Shown here one piece after another: positions 18,837-27,782 of a stretch of DNA of 64,000 nucleotides. Source of the DNA: Lentilitoribacter sp. Alg239-R112 (GTDB taxonomy: Bacteria > Pseudomonadota > Alphaproteobacteria > Rhizobiales > Rhizobiaceae); the NCBI RefSeq assembly GCF_900537175.1, contig NZ_LS999833.1, positions 558,001-622,000 on the forward strand, given 5' to 3'. A program made the translations under genes and the position numbers. The notes under the pieces are model-generated. The model saw only the letters and a list, made by a program, of their open reading frames with translations, did no database searches and was not told where the DNA came from. Position 1 is the first letter of the stretch, and every line of letters starts with the position of its first letter.

Positions 18837-19879
18837 GCGGTACAAAAATTCACTTAGAAAACTGTTCCAAAACATTCCCAGATGGAACACGCGCGTTATT
18901 GCCGACAAATATTGACGTATCCCCCGGTGAGATACTGGCATTGCTTGGCCCATCGGGGTGCGGCAAGACCACGATGTTGCGCATCATTGCGGGCTTAGAG
19001 ATGCCCGATGCAGGCGGTCGCATTATGTTTGATGATACCGATGTCTCAACGGTAGCAATCGAAAAACGTTCTGTTGGCATGGTTTTTCAATCCTATGCGC
19101 TTTTCCCGAATATGACCGTACGAGATAACATCGGTTATGGTCTTAAAATCAAAGGCATTGATGCTGCCAAAATCAAAGAACGCGTTGATGAAGTGATAGA
19201 GCTTTGCCAGTTGGAGGGTTTGGGTAATCGCAATATTAAAGCGCTTTCCGGTGGACAAAGGCAGCGTGTTGCTGTTGCAAGGGCTGTTGCTCCACAACCC
19301 AAAATACTGCTGCTTGATGAGCCGCTTTCGGCGCTCGATGCGGGATTGAGAGATCAGTTGCGTGACGAGCTGGCGTTACTTCTTAGAAAACTATCAATTA
19401 CAACGGTTTTCGTCACTCATGACCAATCTGAAGCCATGGCAATTGCTGACCGTGTGGCGGTTATGCGCTCTGGTAAAATGTTGCAAATTGATGACCCTAG
19501 AAGCCTTTATTCCAAGCCATCGAGTGCATTTGTTGCTCGTTTTGTTGGGGCTGCTAATGAATTATCCGGCGTGGCAAGCAACGATAAATTATCATTGCAG
19601 ACGGGCACACTGACATTACCAAAGTCTGGATCGCCGCAAGGCCCGACAACAGTGTATGTGCGGCAGGAAGCTATCAAGTTAACCGAAACTAAAGGCAACG
19701 GACTTGAGGGAACGGTTGTTTCAAAAACGTTCTTGGGAAGTTCGCAAAAAGTTGTGCTGTCCGGTGTTAGCGACAAGTTAATCAGTGTCGTCACAGATCC
19801 GTCGACACAGTGTGAGATCGGGCAGACATTTGGGTTGTCGATCAAGACTGAAGATATTCTTGTTCTGGAAGATCAATAG
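18833..19879 (+). CDS. ABC transporter ATP-binding protein
   Basis: The cytoplasmic ATPase of the importer, 348 residues. Walker A is LLGPSGCGKTTMLR, the Q-loop is MVFQSYALFP, the signature is LSGGQRQRVAVARA, Walker B is ILLLDEPLSALD and the switch is FVTHDQSEA. A C-terminal TOBE-like domain (from about 250) is typical of polyamine/iron/sugar importers. The start was chosen at 18833 because AGGAGATA precedes it and it couples to the preceding stop. It is followed after 3 bp by the phosphodiesterase gene. Confidence 0.92.
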   Translation: MSGTKIHLENCSKTFPDGTRALLPTNIDVSPGEILALLGPSGCGKTTMLRIIAGLEMPDAGGRIMFDDTDVSTVAIEKRSVGMVFQSYALFPNMTVRDNIGYGLKIKGIDAAKIKERVDEVIELCQLEGLGNRNIKALSGGQRQRVAVARAVAPQPKILLLDEPLSALDAGLRDQLRDELALLLRKLSITTVFVTHDQSEAMAIADRVAVMRSGKMLQIDDPRSLYSKPSSAFVARFVGAANELSGVASNDKLSLQTGTLTLPKSGSPQGPTTVYVRQEAIKLTETKGNGLEGTVVSKTFLGSSQKVVLSGVSDKLISVVTDPSTQCEIGQTFGLSIKTEDILVLEDQ

Positions 19880-19882
19880 CAT

Positions 19883-20713
19883 ATGACAAAATTCACTAAG
19901 ATCATTCAATTATCTGACACACATATTGTTCGGGAAGGCACACTGGCTTATGGTGTTGTCGACACAGCTAAATATCTCGAACAAGCGGTTCGGGCGATCA
20001 ATGAACGCCTCGAAAATATGGGTCCAATTGATGGGTTGGTTATCAGTGGTGACTTGACAGATTTTGGAACACCAGAAGAATACGAGCGATTTCAACGCCT
20101 TATCGAACCATTGACGTTTCCTACTGTTGTGATGCCCGGCAATCACGATGACCGCGAGGCAATGCGAGGGGCCTTTCAGTTTGAAAATCAATCGGGGCCA
20201 TTAAATACGCACAGGATAATCGGGCCAGTTCATGTACTGGCGCTCGACAGTTTGGTCACGAGCAAACCACACGGTTTTCTAACCAATGAAACCCTTGCGT
20301 GGCTAAAGCAGAAACTGGCTGGCATAAACAACGAACCAATTATGGTTGCTCTGCACCACCCTCCTTTTGATACAGGCATTGAGCATATGGATTGCCAACG
20401 CTTACGAAACTCTGAGGAATTGTTGGACATATTGAACAATCACAAAGGTGCCAAACAGATTGTTTGCGGACATGTCCATCGCCACATCACGAGTTTTGAC
20501 AACCGTTGCCCGGCCATCATAGCTCCCTCCCCCGCTCATGCAGTAGCATTAGATCATAGGAAAAACGGACCGTCTGATTTTACAATGGAACCAGGTGGAG
20601 TATTACTTCATACTTGCTCCAATGATGACATCTGTGGCGGCATGGGATATAGGTTCAGGTCCGAGTTTGTGCCGCTAGGAACCTTCGATGGACCCTACAG
20701 TTTTGGATTGTAA
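19883..20713 (+). CDS. Calcineurin-like metallophosphodiesterase (CpdA/GpdQ type)
   Basis: A binuclear-metal phosphodiesterase of 276 residues. All signature blocks are present: D-x-H in LSDTHI, GD in ISGDLTDFG, GNHD in MPGNHDDREAM, HHPP in ALHHPPFDTG and GHVHRH. Members hydrolyse cAMP (CpdA/Icc) or glycerophosphodiesters (GpdQ). No signal peptide is visible, so it acts in the cytoplasm. Being the last gene of the LacI-controlled importer operon (3 bp after the ATPase) favours cleavage of an imported phosphodiester over cAMP turnover; this is inference from context. Confidence 0.85.
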   Translation: MTKFTKIIQLSDTHIVREGTLAYGVVDTAKYLEQAVRAINERLENMGPIDGLVISGDLTDFGTPEEYERFQRLIEPLTFPTVVMPGNHDDREAMRGAFQFENQSGPLNTHRIIGPVHVLALDSLVTSKPHGFLTNETLAWLKQKLAGINNEPIMVALHHPPFDTGIEHMDCQRLRNSEELLDILNNHKGAKQIVCGHVHRHITSFDNRCPAIIAPSPAHAVALDHRKNGPSDFTMEPGGVLLHTCSNDDICGGMGYRFRSEFVPLGTFDGPYSFGL

Positions 20714-20809
20714 ATTTCTGTAATGCCAGATCATTCAGTTTATGTTCCTTAATGAGGACAAATACATAAACTAGATATGTCTGATCTGTAGCCTGCAACA
20801 GGAGAAAAG

Positions 20810-22489
20810 ATGCAACTATATATATTCGTTCTACAGTTAACAGCGGCGGTGATGTTGCTGCTATACTCTACGCGCATGGTTCGTACAGGGGTAGAACGAG
20901 CTATGGGGTCCTCGTTAAAAAACATCTTTATGCGAAGCAGGCGCGGTGTCATTCTCAATGTTTTTGCAGGTGTATCCGGTGCTGTGTTGCTTCAAAGTTC
21001 TACAGCTGTTGCTCTACTCGTTTCCGGATTCGCCGCAACCGGCGTTATGGGTGTAACGGGATCTTTAGCTGTTGTTCTTGGCGCAGATTTCGGGACTGCT
21101 ATAGTGGTTCAATTCCTAAGCCTTAACCTTACGGCACTCATTCCTGTTTTTCTGGCAATTGGTGGGATATTGTTTCTCAAATTTGAAAAGAGAACAGTTA
21201 AGCAGATTGGCCGTATCTTAATCGGTATCGCCTTCATTCTCTTATCACTAAAAATGATTGGAGAAGCTACAACACCAATGAGGGAAAGCGCCTTTCTGCC
21301 AGCGGTCGTACAGTATTTGGGTGAAGATGCATTCACGGCCTTCCTTGGCGGCGCATTGCTGACATTTATTTTTCACTCCAGCGTTGCGGCAATCCTACTA
21401 TTTGCAACATTTTGCGCCTTAGGTGTTTTGCCAGTTGCAGCCGGTATATCGTTAGTATTAGGTGCCAATGTGGGTGGAGGATTGATTGCGGTTTGGTTGA
21501 CCCGTAATTCCCACATTAAGGCGCGACGTATCACTATTGGCAATCTGATTGTACGGGCAACAGGGGCAATCATCGTCCTCATCGCTCTGCAATTTTACTC
21601 CCTGCCCTATGACGTTTTAGGTGTTAATGCCGAGCGCCAGTTGGTCAATTTTCATTTTATTTTTAATGCCGGCCTCGTTTTGGCATTTCTGCCATTGATT
21701 GTTCCACTTGCTAAGTTAAGCAAACAGCTAATTGGGGAAAACGGACCTGTCGCTACCGATTTCAAACCAGCAAGCGCCCTTAAACGCGATACGCTGGACA
21801 ATCCAAGTCTGGCATTAGCCTGTGCTACCCGCGAACTACTGCGAATGAGTGAGCAAATTGAAGTGATGTTTGCTCCCGTCATGGATTTTTTTGTTGTGCG
21901 TAATCCTGCTGAAGCGGAACGCATCCGCAAGATGGATGAGGAAATCAATCTGCATCATACAGACATCAAACTATTCATCGCAGAACTCAATCAGCGTGAA
22001 CTTACAGCCGAGCAGGCTCAAAGAGGTATGGAGCTTATCAATATAACCATTAGCCTGGAGCATGTTGGTGATCTGATATCCAGAGATATGTTGAAAGTAG
22101 CATCTTCCATTCATGATAAGGAACTAAGCTTTTCCGAGGAAGGATGGAATGAACTGACCAGCCTTCACAATCGAGTAAGTACCAATATTCAACTGGCTCT
22201 GAATGTCCTTATTTCTGATGATCTGGAATCTGCAAGGCAATTAATCAGAGAAAAAGAGATTGTGCGTAATTTGGAAAAACAAAGCCATGACAAACATCTG
22301 AACAGGTTAAGTAGTGGTGCACGAGACAGTATCACTACAAGTGATATTCATCTGGAAACAATTCGAATTTTGAAAGAAATAAATTCACGTTTTGTGACTT
22401 TTGCATATCCAGTTTTAGCTAATTGTGGAGAACTGCTTGATAGTCGGTTAGCCGAGGGAGAAACAGCCCCTCAAAGAGGCGTTTTATAA
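20810..22489 (+). CDS. Na+/phosphate cotransporter with PhoU-like domain
   Basis: A NptA/YjbB-type membrane protein of 559 residues. Two inverted repeats of the Na/Pi family are visible: LLQSSTAVALLVSGFAATG with VLGADFGTAIVV, and HSSVAAILLFATF with LVLGANVGGG. Eight or so membrane segments span residues 1-310. The C-terminal ~230 residues form a helical PhoU-like domain (ISLEHVGDLISRDML). It moves Pi coupled to Na+; some family members export Pi. It lies 96 bp after the phosphodiesterase on the same strand, which fits handling of phosphate freed from an imported ester. It may have its own promoter. Confidence 0.88.
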   Translation: MQLYIFVLQLTAAVMLLLYSTRMVRTGVERAMGSSLKNIFMRSRRGVILNVFAGVSGAVLLQSSTAVALLVSGFAATGVMGVTGSLAVVLGADFGTAIVVQFLSLNLTALIPVFLAIGGILFLKFEKRTVKQIGRILIGIAFILLSLKMIGEATTPMRESAFLPAVVQYLGEDAFTAFLGGALLTFIFHSSVAAILLFATFCALGVLPVAAGISLVLGANVGGGLIAVWLTRNSHIKARRITIGNLIVRATGAIIVLIALQFYSLPYDVLGVNAERQLVNFHFIFNAGLVLAFLPLIVPLAKLSKQLIGENGPVATDFKPASALKRDTLDNPSLALACATRELLRMSEQIEVMFAPVMDFFVVRNPAEAERIRKMDEEINLHHTDIKLFIAELNQRELTAEQAQRGMELINITISLEHVGDLISRDMLKVASSIHDKELSFSEEGWNELTSLHNRVSTNIQLALNVLISDDLESARQLIREKEIVRNLEKQSHDKHLNRLSSGARDSITTSDIHLETIRILKEINSRFVTFAYPVLANCGELLDSRLAEGETAPQRGVL

Positions 22490-22599
22490 CTAAATCAGTC
22501 GTTATTCCCACTTCGATAACCGTAAAATATCACGTTATTCAACACCCGACCAAAGACTCACTCCATGATGACGAGTTAAAGCAGCATTCAATATAGCTT

Positions 22600-22636
22600 A
22601 TATAACTGCGCCATACTTTCTCAGGCGCAGTTATAT
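22600..22636. terminator. Bidirectional terminator
   Basis: ATATAACTGCGCC (22600-22612) pairs perfectly with GGCGCAGTTATAT (22624-22636) around an 11-nt loop. It lies between the convergent Na+/Pi and OYE genes. The rest of the 156-bp gap shows nothing else. Confidence 0.8.
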
Positions 22637-22645
22637 CATTTCTCT

Positions 22646-23743
22646 TTATGCGTTCTCAACCTCTTTAGCAGTGTAATCGGTATAGCCTTCCGCTCCACCG
22701 CCATAGAACGTTTCAGGGTTCGGCTCCGTCAAAGCTATTAGGTTCTCATAGCGTTCAACAAGATCGGGATTTGAAATGTACGGGGTGCCGAATGCCACGG
22801 CATCAGCTGCATTGGAAGATAATGCATCCTGTCCTGTTTCCTGGTTGAGCGAACCGTTTAAGATCATTAATCCATCATAAGATTCTCGCAGAGCAGGCGC
22901 GACAGGCGGAAGACCGGCAACCATTGAGTTACCGCTATCCAGTGCTGGTTCAAGAACATGCAGATAAGCCAAGTTACGTTTTATCAATTGCCTTGCTGCA
23001 TGGGTAAATAATGCTTCAGGATTGGTATCTTTGATCCCAAACATTGCATTGGTGGGCGAGAACCGTATGCCCACTTTTCCCGCACCAATTTTGGCAATGA
23101 TAGCGTCAACAACTTCCAGCAAGAACTTGCAACGATTTTCAATGGAACCACCATATTCATCGTCACGTTGGTTGGTACCATCACGCAAAAATGCATCTAT
23201 CAGGAAATTATTTGCGGCATGTATTTCCACCCCATCTAACCCAGCGTCAACCGCACGGCGGGCGGCATCGGCGAATGCGGAGACGGCTTCTTTAATCTGA
23301 GATATGGACATAACTTCAGGGATTTCAAAGGCAGTCGGAACACCTTCACTATTGGGAAGCATACCCTCTGCCGGAATTGCAGAAGGCGCCAGCGCTTGTT
23401 GCCCTTGAATACTTTCGCGTAACACAGCGCGGCCCATATGCCAGATTTGCATAAAAATTCGCCCACCTTTTGCATGAACAGCCTTAGAGACTTTAGCCCA
23501 TCCTTCCTGTTGCTGATCTGTGTATATACCTGGTGCACCCGGCCAACCATGACCTCGCGGGTGAACAGCCGTTGCCTCCGTAATGATTAAGCCAGCGCTC
23601 GCCCTTTGAGCGTAGTATGTCGCAACAAGTTCATTTGGAATGCCTTCCGGCCCAGTGCGCGCACGTGTCATCGGGGCCATGAATATACGGTTTTTAAGGT
23701 GATAATCGCCCAATTGAATGGGGTCGAAGAGTGTTACAGTCAT
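22646..23743 (-). CDS. Old Yellow Enzyme-family alkene reductase
   Basis: An FMN-dependent NAD(P)H oxidoreductase of 365 residues (NemA/OYE type) that reduces activated C=C bonds or nitro compounds. Motifs are FMAPMTRARTG at the FMN site, MQIWHMGRA, the active-site HxxN in VEIHAANNFLIDAFL, and NQRDDEYGGSIENR. The C-terminal AFGTPYISNPDLVER phosphate-binding block is present. It is divergent from a LysR gene, the usual arrangement for an electrophile-responsive reductase. The native substrate is unknown. Confidence 0.9.
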   Translation of the reverse strand: MTVTLFDPIQLGDYHLKNRIFMAPMTRARTGPEGIPNELVATYYAQRASAGLIITEATAVHPRGHGWPGAPGIYTDQQQEGWAKVSKAVHAKGGRIFMQIWHMGRAVLRESIQGQQALAPSAIPAEGMLPNSEGVPTAFEIPEVMSISQIKEAVSAFADAARRAVDAGLDGVEIHAANNFLIDAFLRDGTNQRDDEYGGSIENRCKFLLEVVDAIIAKIGAGKVGIRFSPTNAMFGIKDTNPEALFTHAARQLIKRNLAYLHVLEPALDSGNSMVAGLPPVAPALRESYDGLMILNGSLNQETGQDALSSNAADAVAFGTPYISNPDLVERYENLIALTEPNPETFYGGGAEGYTDYTAKEVENA

Positions 23744-23825
23744 CAGTTTTTCTCCGTAGAATTTCTATGATGACAATATTGCTTTTTCTGCATGGATACA
23801 CTATCCGTTGTTTTTGCAAATAACT

Positions 23826-23841
23826 ATTACTGGATAGTAAT
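23826..23841. promoter_or_regulatory. Palindrome touching the lysR start
   Basis: ATTACT and AGTAAT face each other across GGAT, ending 1 bp before the ATG of the LysR gene. It lies in the divergent OYE/lysR control region. Binding there would stop lysR expression; autoregulation is inferred. Confidence 0.45.
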
Positions 23842-23842
23842 A

Positions 23843-24760
23843 ATGAATTCTGATGGACTAACCGAATTTCTTGCCGTTGTACGTTCAGGATCATTCACGC
23901 AAGCGGCGAATGTTCTAGGTGTCTCGGTAGCCCATGTTAGTCGACAAGTCGCTCGTCTGGAGGAACGATTAGATACTAAGCTGCTGCAGAGAAATACCCG
24001 TTCTATCCACCTGACTGCACCTGGGAAACTATTACGTAAAAGCTCTGAGAAAATCGCTGATGATCTGGAAGCAGCTTTTTCCGAGGTTTCCAGTGCACAA
24101 CGTAATTTGGAGGGTCGCTTACGGATTGCTTCGCTTTCGGGTTCATTTGCAGATCATGTCGTCAGCCCCGCAGTGAATGAGCTGGCCACCCAACATCCCA
24201 ATATAGAAATTGAAATAGATTTCAATCCACGTCAGGTCGATATACTAAGTGAAGGGTATGATATTGCGATCCGCGCAGGCCCTATGCAAAGCAGTGGCTT
24301 AATAGCAAGGCTGCTTTCATCAAGAACAAAGGTTGCGGCCGCATCGCCCGAATACTTGTCCAAATACGGCGTACCTGCGCACCCAAGTGAATTGAAGAGG
24401 CATCAGTGCATATTGACACATTCCAATTCATGGCGGTTTTCAGAAAATACGAAACCTCTGGATGTAGCGGTATCTGGCCGATTAAGGTTAAATTCTGGAA
24501 CAGCCATCCTTGATGCCTGCTCGCGCGGATTAGGGGTTGCCTACATGGCCGTTGGTGGTTTTGAAAATGCGCTGTCGCTGAGTAGGCTAACGCCAATTTT
24601 GGGTAGTTTTTGGTATACCGAACCATCAATCCACATTGTTCGGCCAGACCGCAGATTTACGCCACGTCGCGTGGAGGCTGCTATTGAAATTCTTGAAGCT
24701 TTTGCAAAGCGGGTCGAAACAAAAGAAAATCAATTGGTATCGGCTCTTCGCCGGTACTAA
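23843..24760 (+). CDS. LysR-family regulator divergent from the OYE gene
   Basis: A regulator of 305 residues. The N-terminal winged HTH reads LTEFLAVVRSGSFTQAANVLG and VAHVSRQVARLEERL; the C-terminal ~210 residues are the effector-binding domain of the CrgA-like group (LRIASLSGSFADHVVSP). The ATG at 23843 places MNSDGLTEF at the family start; a longer frame to 23792 would add a non-family extension. It probably activates the OYE gene in response to a reactive substrate (inferred from the divergent layout). Confidence 0.88.
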   Translation: MNSDGLTEFLAVVRSGSFTQAANVLGVSVAHVSRQVARLEERLDTKLLQRNTRSIHLTAPGKLLRKSSEKIADDLEAAFSEVSSAQRNLEGRLRIASLSGSFADHVVSPAVNELATQHPNIEIEIDFNPRQVDILSEGYDIAIRAGPMQSSGLIARLLSSRTKVAAASPEYLSKYGVPAHPSELKRHQCILTHSNSWRFSENTKPLDVAVSGRLRLNSGTAILDACSRGLGVAYMAVGGFENALSLSRLTPILGSFWYTEPSIHIVRPDRRFTPRRVEAAIEILEAFAKRVETKENQLVSALRRY

Positions 24761-24802
24761 TTGGTTTTGATATCAATGCTTTAAAGGCCCAACGAGCGAG
24801 AA

Positions 24803-24816
24803 TTGATACATATCAA
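24803..24816. promoter_or_regulatory. FNR/FixK-type box TTGATACATATCAA
   Basis: A perfect TTGAT-N4-ATCAA anaerobox. If it acts at -41.5, transcription would begin near 24851, with a -10-like TAGAAT at 24839-24844, about 90 bp before the flavodoxin start. Oxygen control of that gene is inferred. Confidence 0.7.
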
Positions 24817-24938
24817 TACCAGTTATTCAAATCCCTTCTAGAATACCCTTAGTATAAACATTAATCAGATGCTCTAATGAGAAATACTACGAGATAAGCT
24901 TTTAATTGGAGTCGAAAATGAACTTAGAGGTGGATGAA

Positions 24939-25427
24939 ATGAAAACACTAATGCTCTATTATTCACGCACTGGCACGACTGCCAAGGTTGCAAGAACACT
25001 GGGACTTGCGCTTGATGCGCAGATTGCAGAAATAAAGTGTTCACATTATCGTTCAAACTGGCTTGGTTATCTGATTGCCGGATACGACAGCGTTAAAGGA
25101 AACCTCCCCCCAATCGAGGTTCCTGATCTTTCGTGGAAGAATTATGATTTGGTGATTTTGGGTGCGCCGATCTGGACAAGTTACGCCGCTTTACCATTAC
25201 GTTCATTTTTGTCACAAAAACCGGATCTGCCAAAACGAGTTGCTCTGTTCTTAACCCATGGCAGCCATTCACCAGCTCAAAAAGCAGTAGATTTTGTGTC
25301 GAGCTTGTTGCCAATCCCACTGGAAGGTGTTCTTGATTTACCACAAAGTCAGATTACCAAAGACCAATTTTCCGATCAGATTGACGGGTTCGTCGAAAAA
25401 CTGACAACACCAACCGTAGTAACCTAA
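24939..25427 (+). CDS. Flavodoxin-like protein (protoporphyrinogen-oxidase-like subgroup possible)
   Basis: A small FMN protein of 162 residues. The P-loop for FMN phosphate is YYSRTGTTAKVA; an aromatic-rich second loop (LGAPIWTSYAALP) and a third segment near FLTHGSHSPA fit the flavodoxin fold. Three in-frame starts exist (TTG 24906, ATG 24918, ATG 24939). The last follows AGAGGTG with good spacing and begins exactly at the first beta strand (MKTLMLYYSRTG). An FNR/FixK box upstream suggests use under low oxygen. The redox partner is unknown. Confidence 0.75.
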   Translation: MKTLMLYYSRTGTTAKVARTLGLALDAQIAEIKCSHYRSNWLGYLIAGYDSVKGNLPPIEVPDLSWKNYDLVILGAPIWTSYAALPLRSFLSQKPDLPKRVALFLTHGSHSPAQKAVDFVSSLLPIPLEGVLDLPQSQITKDQFSDQIDGFVEKLTTPTVVT

Positions 25428-25468
25428 ACCCATTTATGGGTGGGCTACACAACCTTTCAAAATGCACC

Positions 25469-26590
25469 CTAAACCCAGCTTAGACCCTTGGCTTGGGCCA
25501 ATTTTTCATACTGGTGAATTTGTTGAACGGTTAAATCGTACATGTTCACGCTGCCATTTAGATCCTTTTGGTACCAATCCGCTATAAACTTCACGGCCTC
25601 AGAATAATCCAAATTTGCTTCCCAATTCAAATGATGCATTGCCTTTTCACAATTGAGTTTTAGAAGTGTCGCTTCATTAAAAAGTCGATTTTCTGCAATT
25701 GTGAATGCATCAGCGTCATCTTTAAACCCCCAGTGTTGAGCAAAATCTTTTAGCAACTGCAATACTGTGCGGTTCTCCACATCTTTTGGACCAAAGTTAA
25801 ATGGCTCTCCATGCAAGTCAGCCCGACGACCTAATTCAGCCGCAAGATGCAGATAACCGCTCAGAGATTCAAGTACATGCTGCCAAGGGCGGATGGCATT
25901 TGGGCTACGAATCTCGACCGGCTTTCCGTCAGCCCAAGATTTAATCATATCAACGACAATGCGATCCTTAGCCCAGTCTCCACCACCTATTACATTTCCT
26001 GCGCGACCAACTCCCAACCGGATATTGTCATTTTGCCCTGCTTGAAAAAATGATGACAGATATGATTTGATGATGAGTTCTGCCGCACCCTTGGAACCGG
26101 AATATATGTCCTTGCCACCCATAGGCTCAATCTCGCGATATCCCCAAATCCATTCCTTATTATCATAGCATTTATCACTGGTAATAAACATTGCAATACA
26201 CCGATGATCCAGGTCTCTTAACGCTTCTAATAGATTAGCCGTCCCAACAATATTTGTGGTGATCGTGTCTATAGGATCAGCATATGAAACCGACACAATA
26301 GATTGTGCGGCGAGATGGAAAACATAATCAGGTTTCTCTTCCACGATAATTTTTCGCATGGATGTTAGATCACATATATCACCAATCACATGGGCAATTT
26401 TCTGTTCCAAACCTAATGTTTCAAACATAGACGGGTTTGTAGGAATATCCTTCGAATAACCGATTATATTTGCACCTAAATGCAACAGCCAAGTGGTCAG
26501 CCACGCCCCCTTGAAGCCTGTATGACCGGTTATCAAAACCTTCTTTTTGTTAAAAGCACCACCGAAGGAACTTAACTCCAAATTTTCCAA
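25469..26590 (-). CDS. rfbG: CDP-glucose 4,6-dehydratase
   Basis: An SDR-family enzyme of 373 residues that makes CDP-4-keto-6-deoxyglucose for deoxysugars of surface glycans. Marks are VLITGHTGFKGAWLTTWLL (NAD loop), FHLAAQSIVSVSYADP, MFITSDKCYDN, Y-x3-K in DIYSGSKGAAELI, and RAGNVIGGGDWAKDRIV. The start is TTG at 26590, preceded by GAGGGAG; no ATG is nearby. The normal partner, glucose-1-phosphate cytidylyltransferase (rfbF), is not in the window, so the gene stands alone. The short frame upstream overlaps it by 19 bp. Confidence 0.88.
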   Translation of the reverse strand: MENLELSSFGGAFNKKKVLITGHTGFKGAWLTTWLLHLGANIIGYSKDIPTNPSMFETLGLEQKIAHVIGDICDLTSMRKIIVEEKPDYVFHLAAQSIVSVSYADPIDTITTNIVGTANLLEALRDLDHRCIAMFITSDKCYDNKEWIWGYREIEPMGGKDIYSGSKGAAELIIKSYLSSFFQAGQNDNIRLGVGRAGNVIGGGDWAKDRIVVDMIKSWADGKPVEIRSPNAIRPWQHVLESLSGYLHLAAELGRRADLHGEPFNFGPKDVENRTVLQLLKDFAQHWGFKDDADAFTIAENRLFNEATLLKLNCEKAMHHLNWEANLDYSEAVKFIADWYQKDLNGSVNMYDLTVQQIHQYEKLAQAKGLSWV

Positions 26591-26814
26591 GTTACATCTC
26601 CCTCATCCCACATGGAGGTCAAAATTATCTTATCCTCAAGAGGGCCGATGCAATCTTGCATAAGTGCCAACATCTTCCAGGTTGACGGCCAAGCCAACGT
26701 CATTATCTCTCTTTTTTTCGCTTGCATGGCAAATAAGTAAACACCTGGACGGATATGATCAATCACAATTGATTTTGCCTTGTGGAAAATCCAATCTCTG
26801 GCGCGTACTTCCAC
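26572..26814 (-). CDS. Possible small protein of unknown function
   Basis: A frame of 80 residues starting at GTG, rich in tryptophan (five) and overlapping the start of the CDP-glucose dehydratase gene by 19 bp. It begins 24 bp after the upstream lysR stop. No ribosome site is visible and I recognise no family. It may be a coupled small gene or the tail of a lost one. Confidence 0.3.
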   Translation of the reverse strand: MEVRARDWIFHKAKSIVIDHIRPGVYLFAMQAKKREIMTLAWPSTWKMLALMQDCIGPLEDKIILTSMWDEGDVTWKIWS

Positions 26815-26838
26815 ATGAGATCATTCTAGCGAAGAGTT

Positions 26839-27687
26839 TTATTCAGTTCCCTCAATAGAAGGTCTAATGCGAATTAGGCGTTCTGCGATAAAATCGGCTA
26901 CTGCTCTTACTCTTGGTACGGTGCGGAGGTCTTTATGAACTAGCAGCCAAAGATCTAAATCTGGTTTTGGTTTCGTGGAGTCAATTCTTTGCAAACCCGC
27001 ATGATTATCTCCCACAAAACAAGGCAATACACCAACACCCAATCCGGCGGCTAATAGCTCGGCCATGGCCAAAAGTCCATTTGCTTGGATCGAGACATCC
27101 ACATCTCCTGCAAGTTGATGCGCAGGATCATAATCAAAACCGACCCAAGTATCGGGCGAAGGACGAACAGCAAGATATGAAGACGCCGCATACACACAAA
27201 GCGGGCTTTTAGCTATGCATCTACCATACGCGCTATCTGGCGGATTTTTAGTCAGGCGCAGCGCTATATCGGTTTCATGCGTATTTAAGTTAACTAGCTT
27301 GTTTGACAGTAAAATTTTAAGCAAAATTTGCGGATATAACTCCCGAAAGTCTTGCAAAGCGGGAGCAATCAATATCGTTGCGATGGCTTCTGGCAGCGAG
27401 AGCGTGACCGTACCATCAAGCTTGCGGTCAATGGATTGCACACGCCGCTCCAAATCGAACACGTTCGCTTCGGTTGCTTTTGCCAAAGGTAAAATTGATC
27501 TGCCAGCATCAGTTAAAACATGTCCAGTAGGTAAACGCTCAAACAAGATGGTGCCAATCTCATTTTCAAATGCGTGAATACGGCGCGTCACCGTAACGTG
27601 GGTGAGTTCCAGCAAATCTGCAGCCCCACGTATTGTTCCCGCATCAACCAGCGCCAAAAATATCTTGATATCGTCCCATTGCTTCAT
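26839..27687 (-). CDS. LysR-family regulator
   Basis: A regulator of 282 residues. The winged HTH is DIKIFLALVDAGTIRGAADLLELTHVTVTRRIHAFENEIG, quoted here in parts: DIKIFLALVDAG, then VTVTRRIHAFE. An effector domain follows from about residue 90 (LDGTVTLSLPEAIATILIAP). The ATG at 27687 was preferred over an extension to 27768, since MKQWDDIKIF is the family start. It is divergent from the two unknown genes at 27783-28755, which are its likely targets. Confidence 0.85.
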   Translation of the reverse strand: MKQWDDIKIFLALVDAGTIRGAADLLELTHVTVTRRIHAFENEIGTILFERLPTGHVLTDAGRSILPLAKATEANVFDLERRVQSIDRKLDGTVTLSLPEAIATILIAPALQDFRELYPQILLKILLSNKLVNLNTHETDIALRLTKNPPDSAYGRCIAKSPLCVYAASSYLAVRPSPDTWVGFDYDPAHQLAGDVDVSIQANGLLAMAELLAAGLGVGVLPCFVGDNHAGLQRIDSTKPKPDLDLWLLVHKDLRTVPRVRAVADFIAERLIRIRPSIEGTE

Positions 27688-27782
27688 TGGTACATATATG
27701 TTCCGATTTGGTAATATATTGGTATCTATTCTATATGATAAATCGAGATTAATAAAGAGCTCCAGCAATTAAAGGAGCCAAA

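Noticed and set aside
24765..24776. TTTTGATATCAA as a further FNR box
   Set aside because: The half-sites are fused without the 4-bp spacer. The proper box is at 24803-24816.
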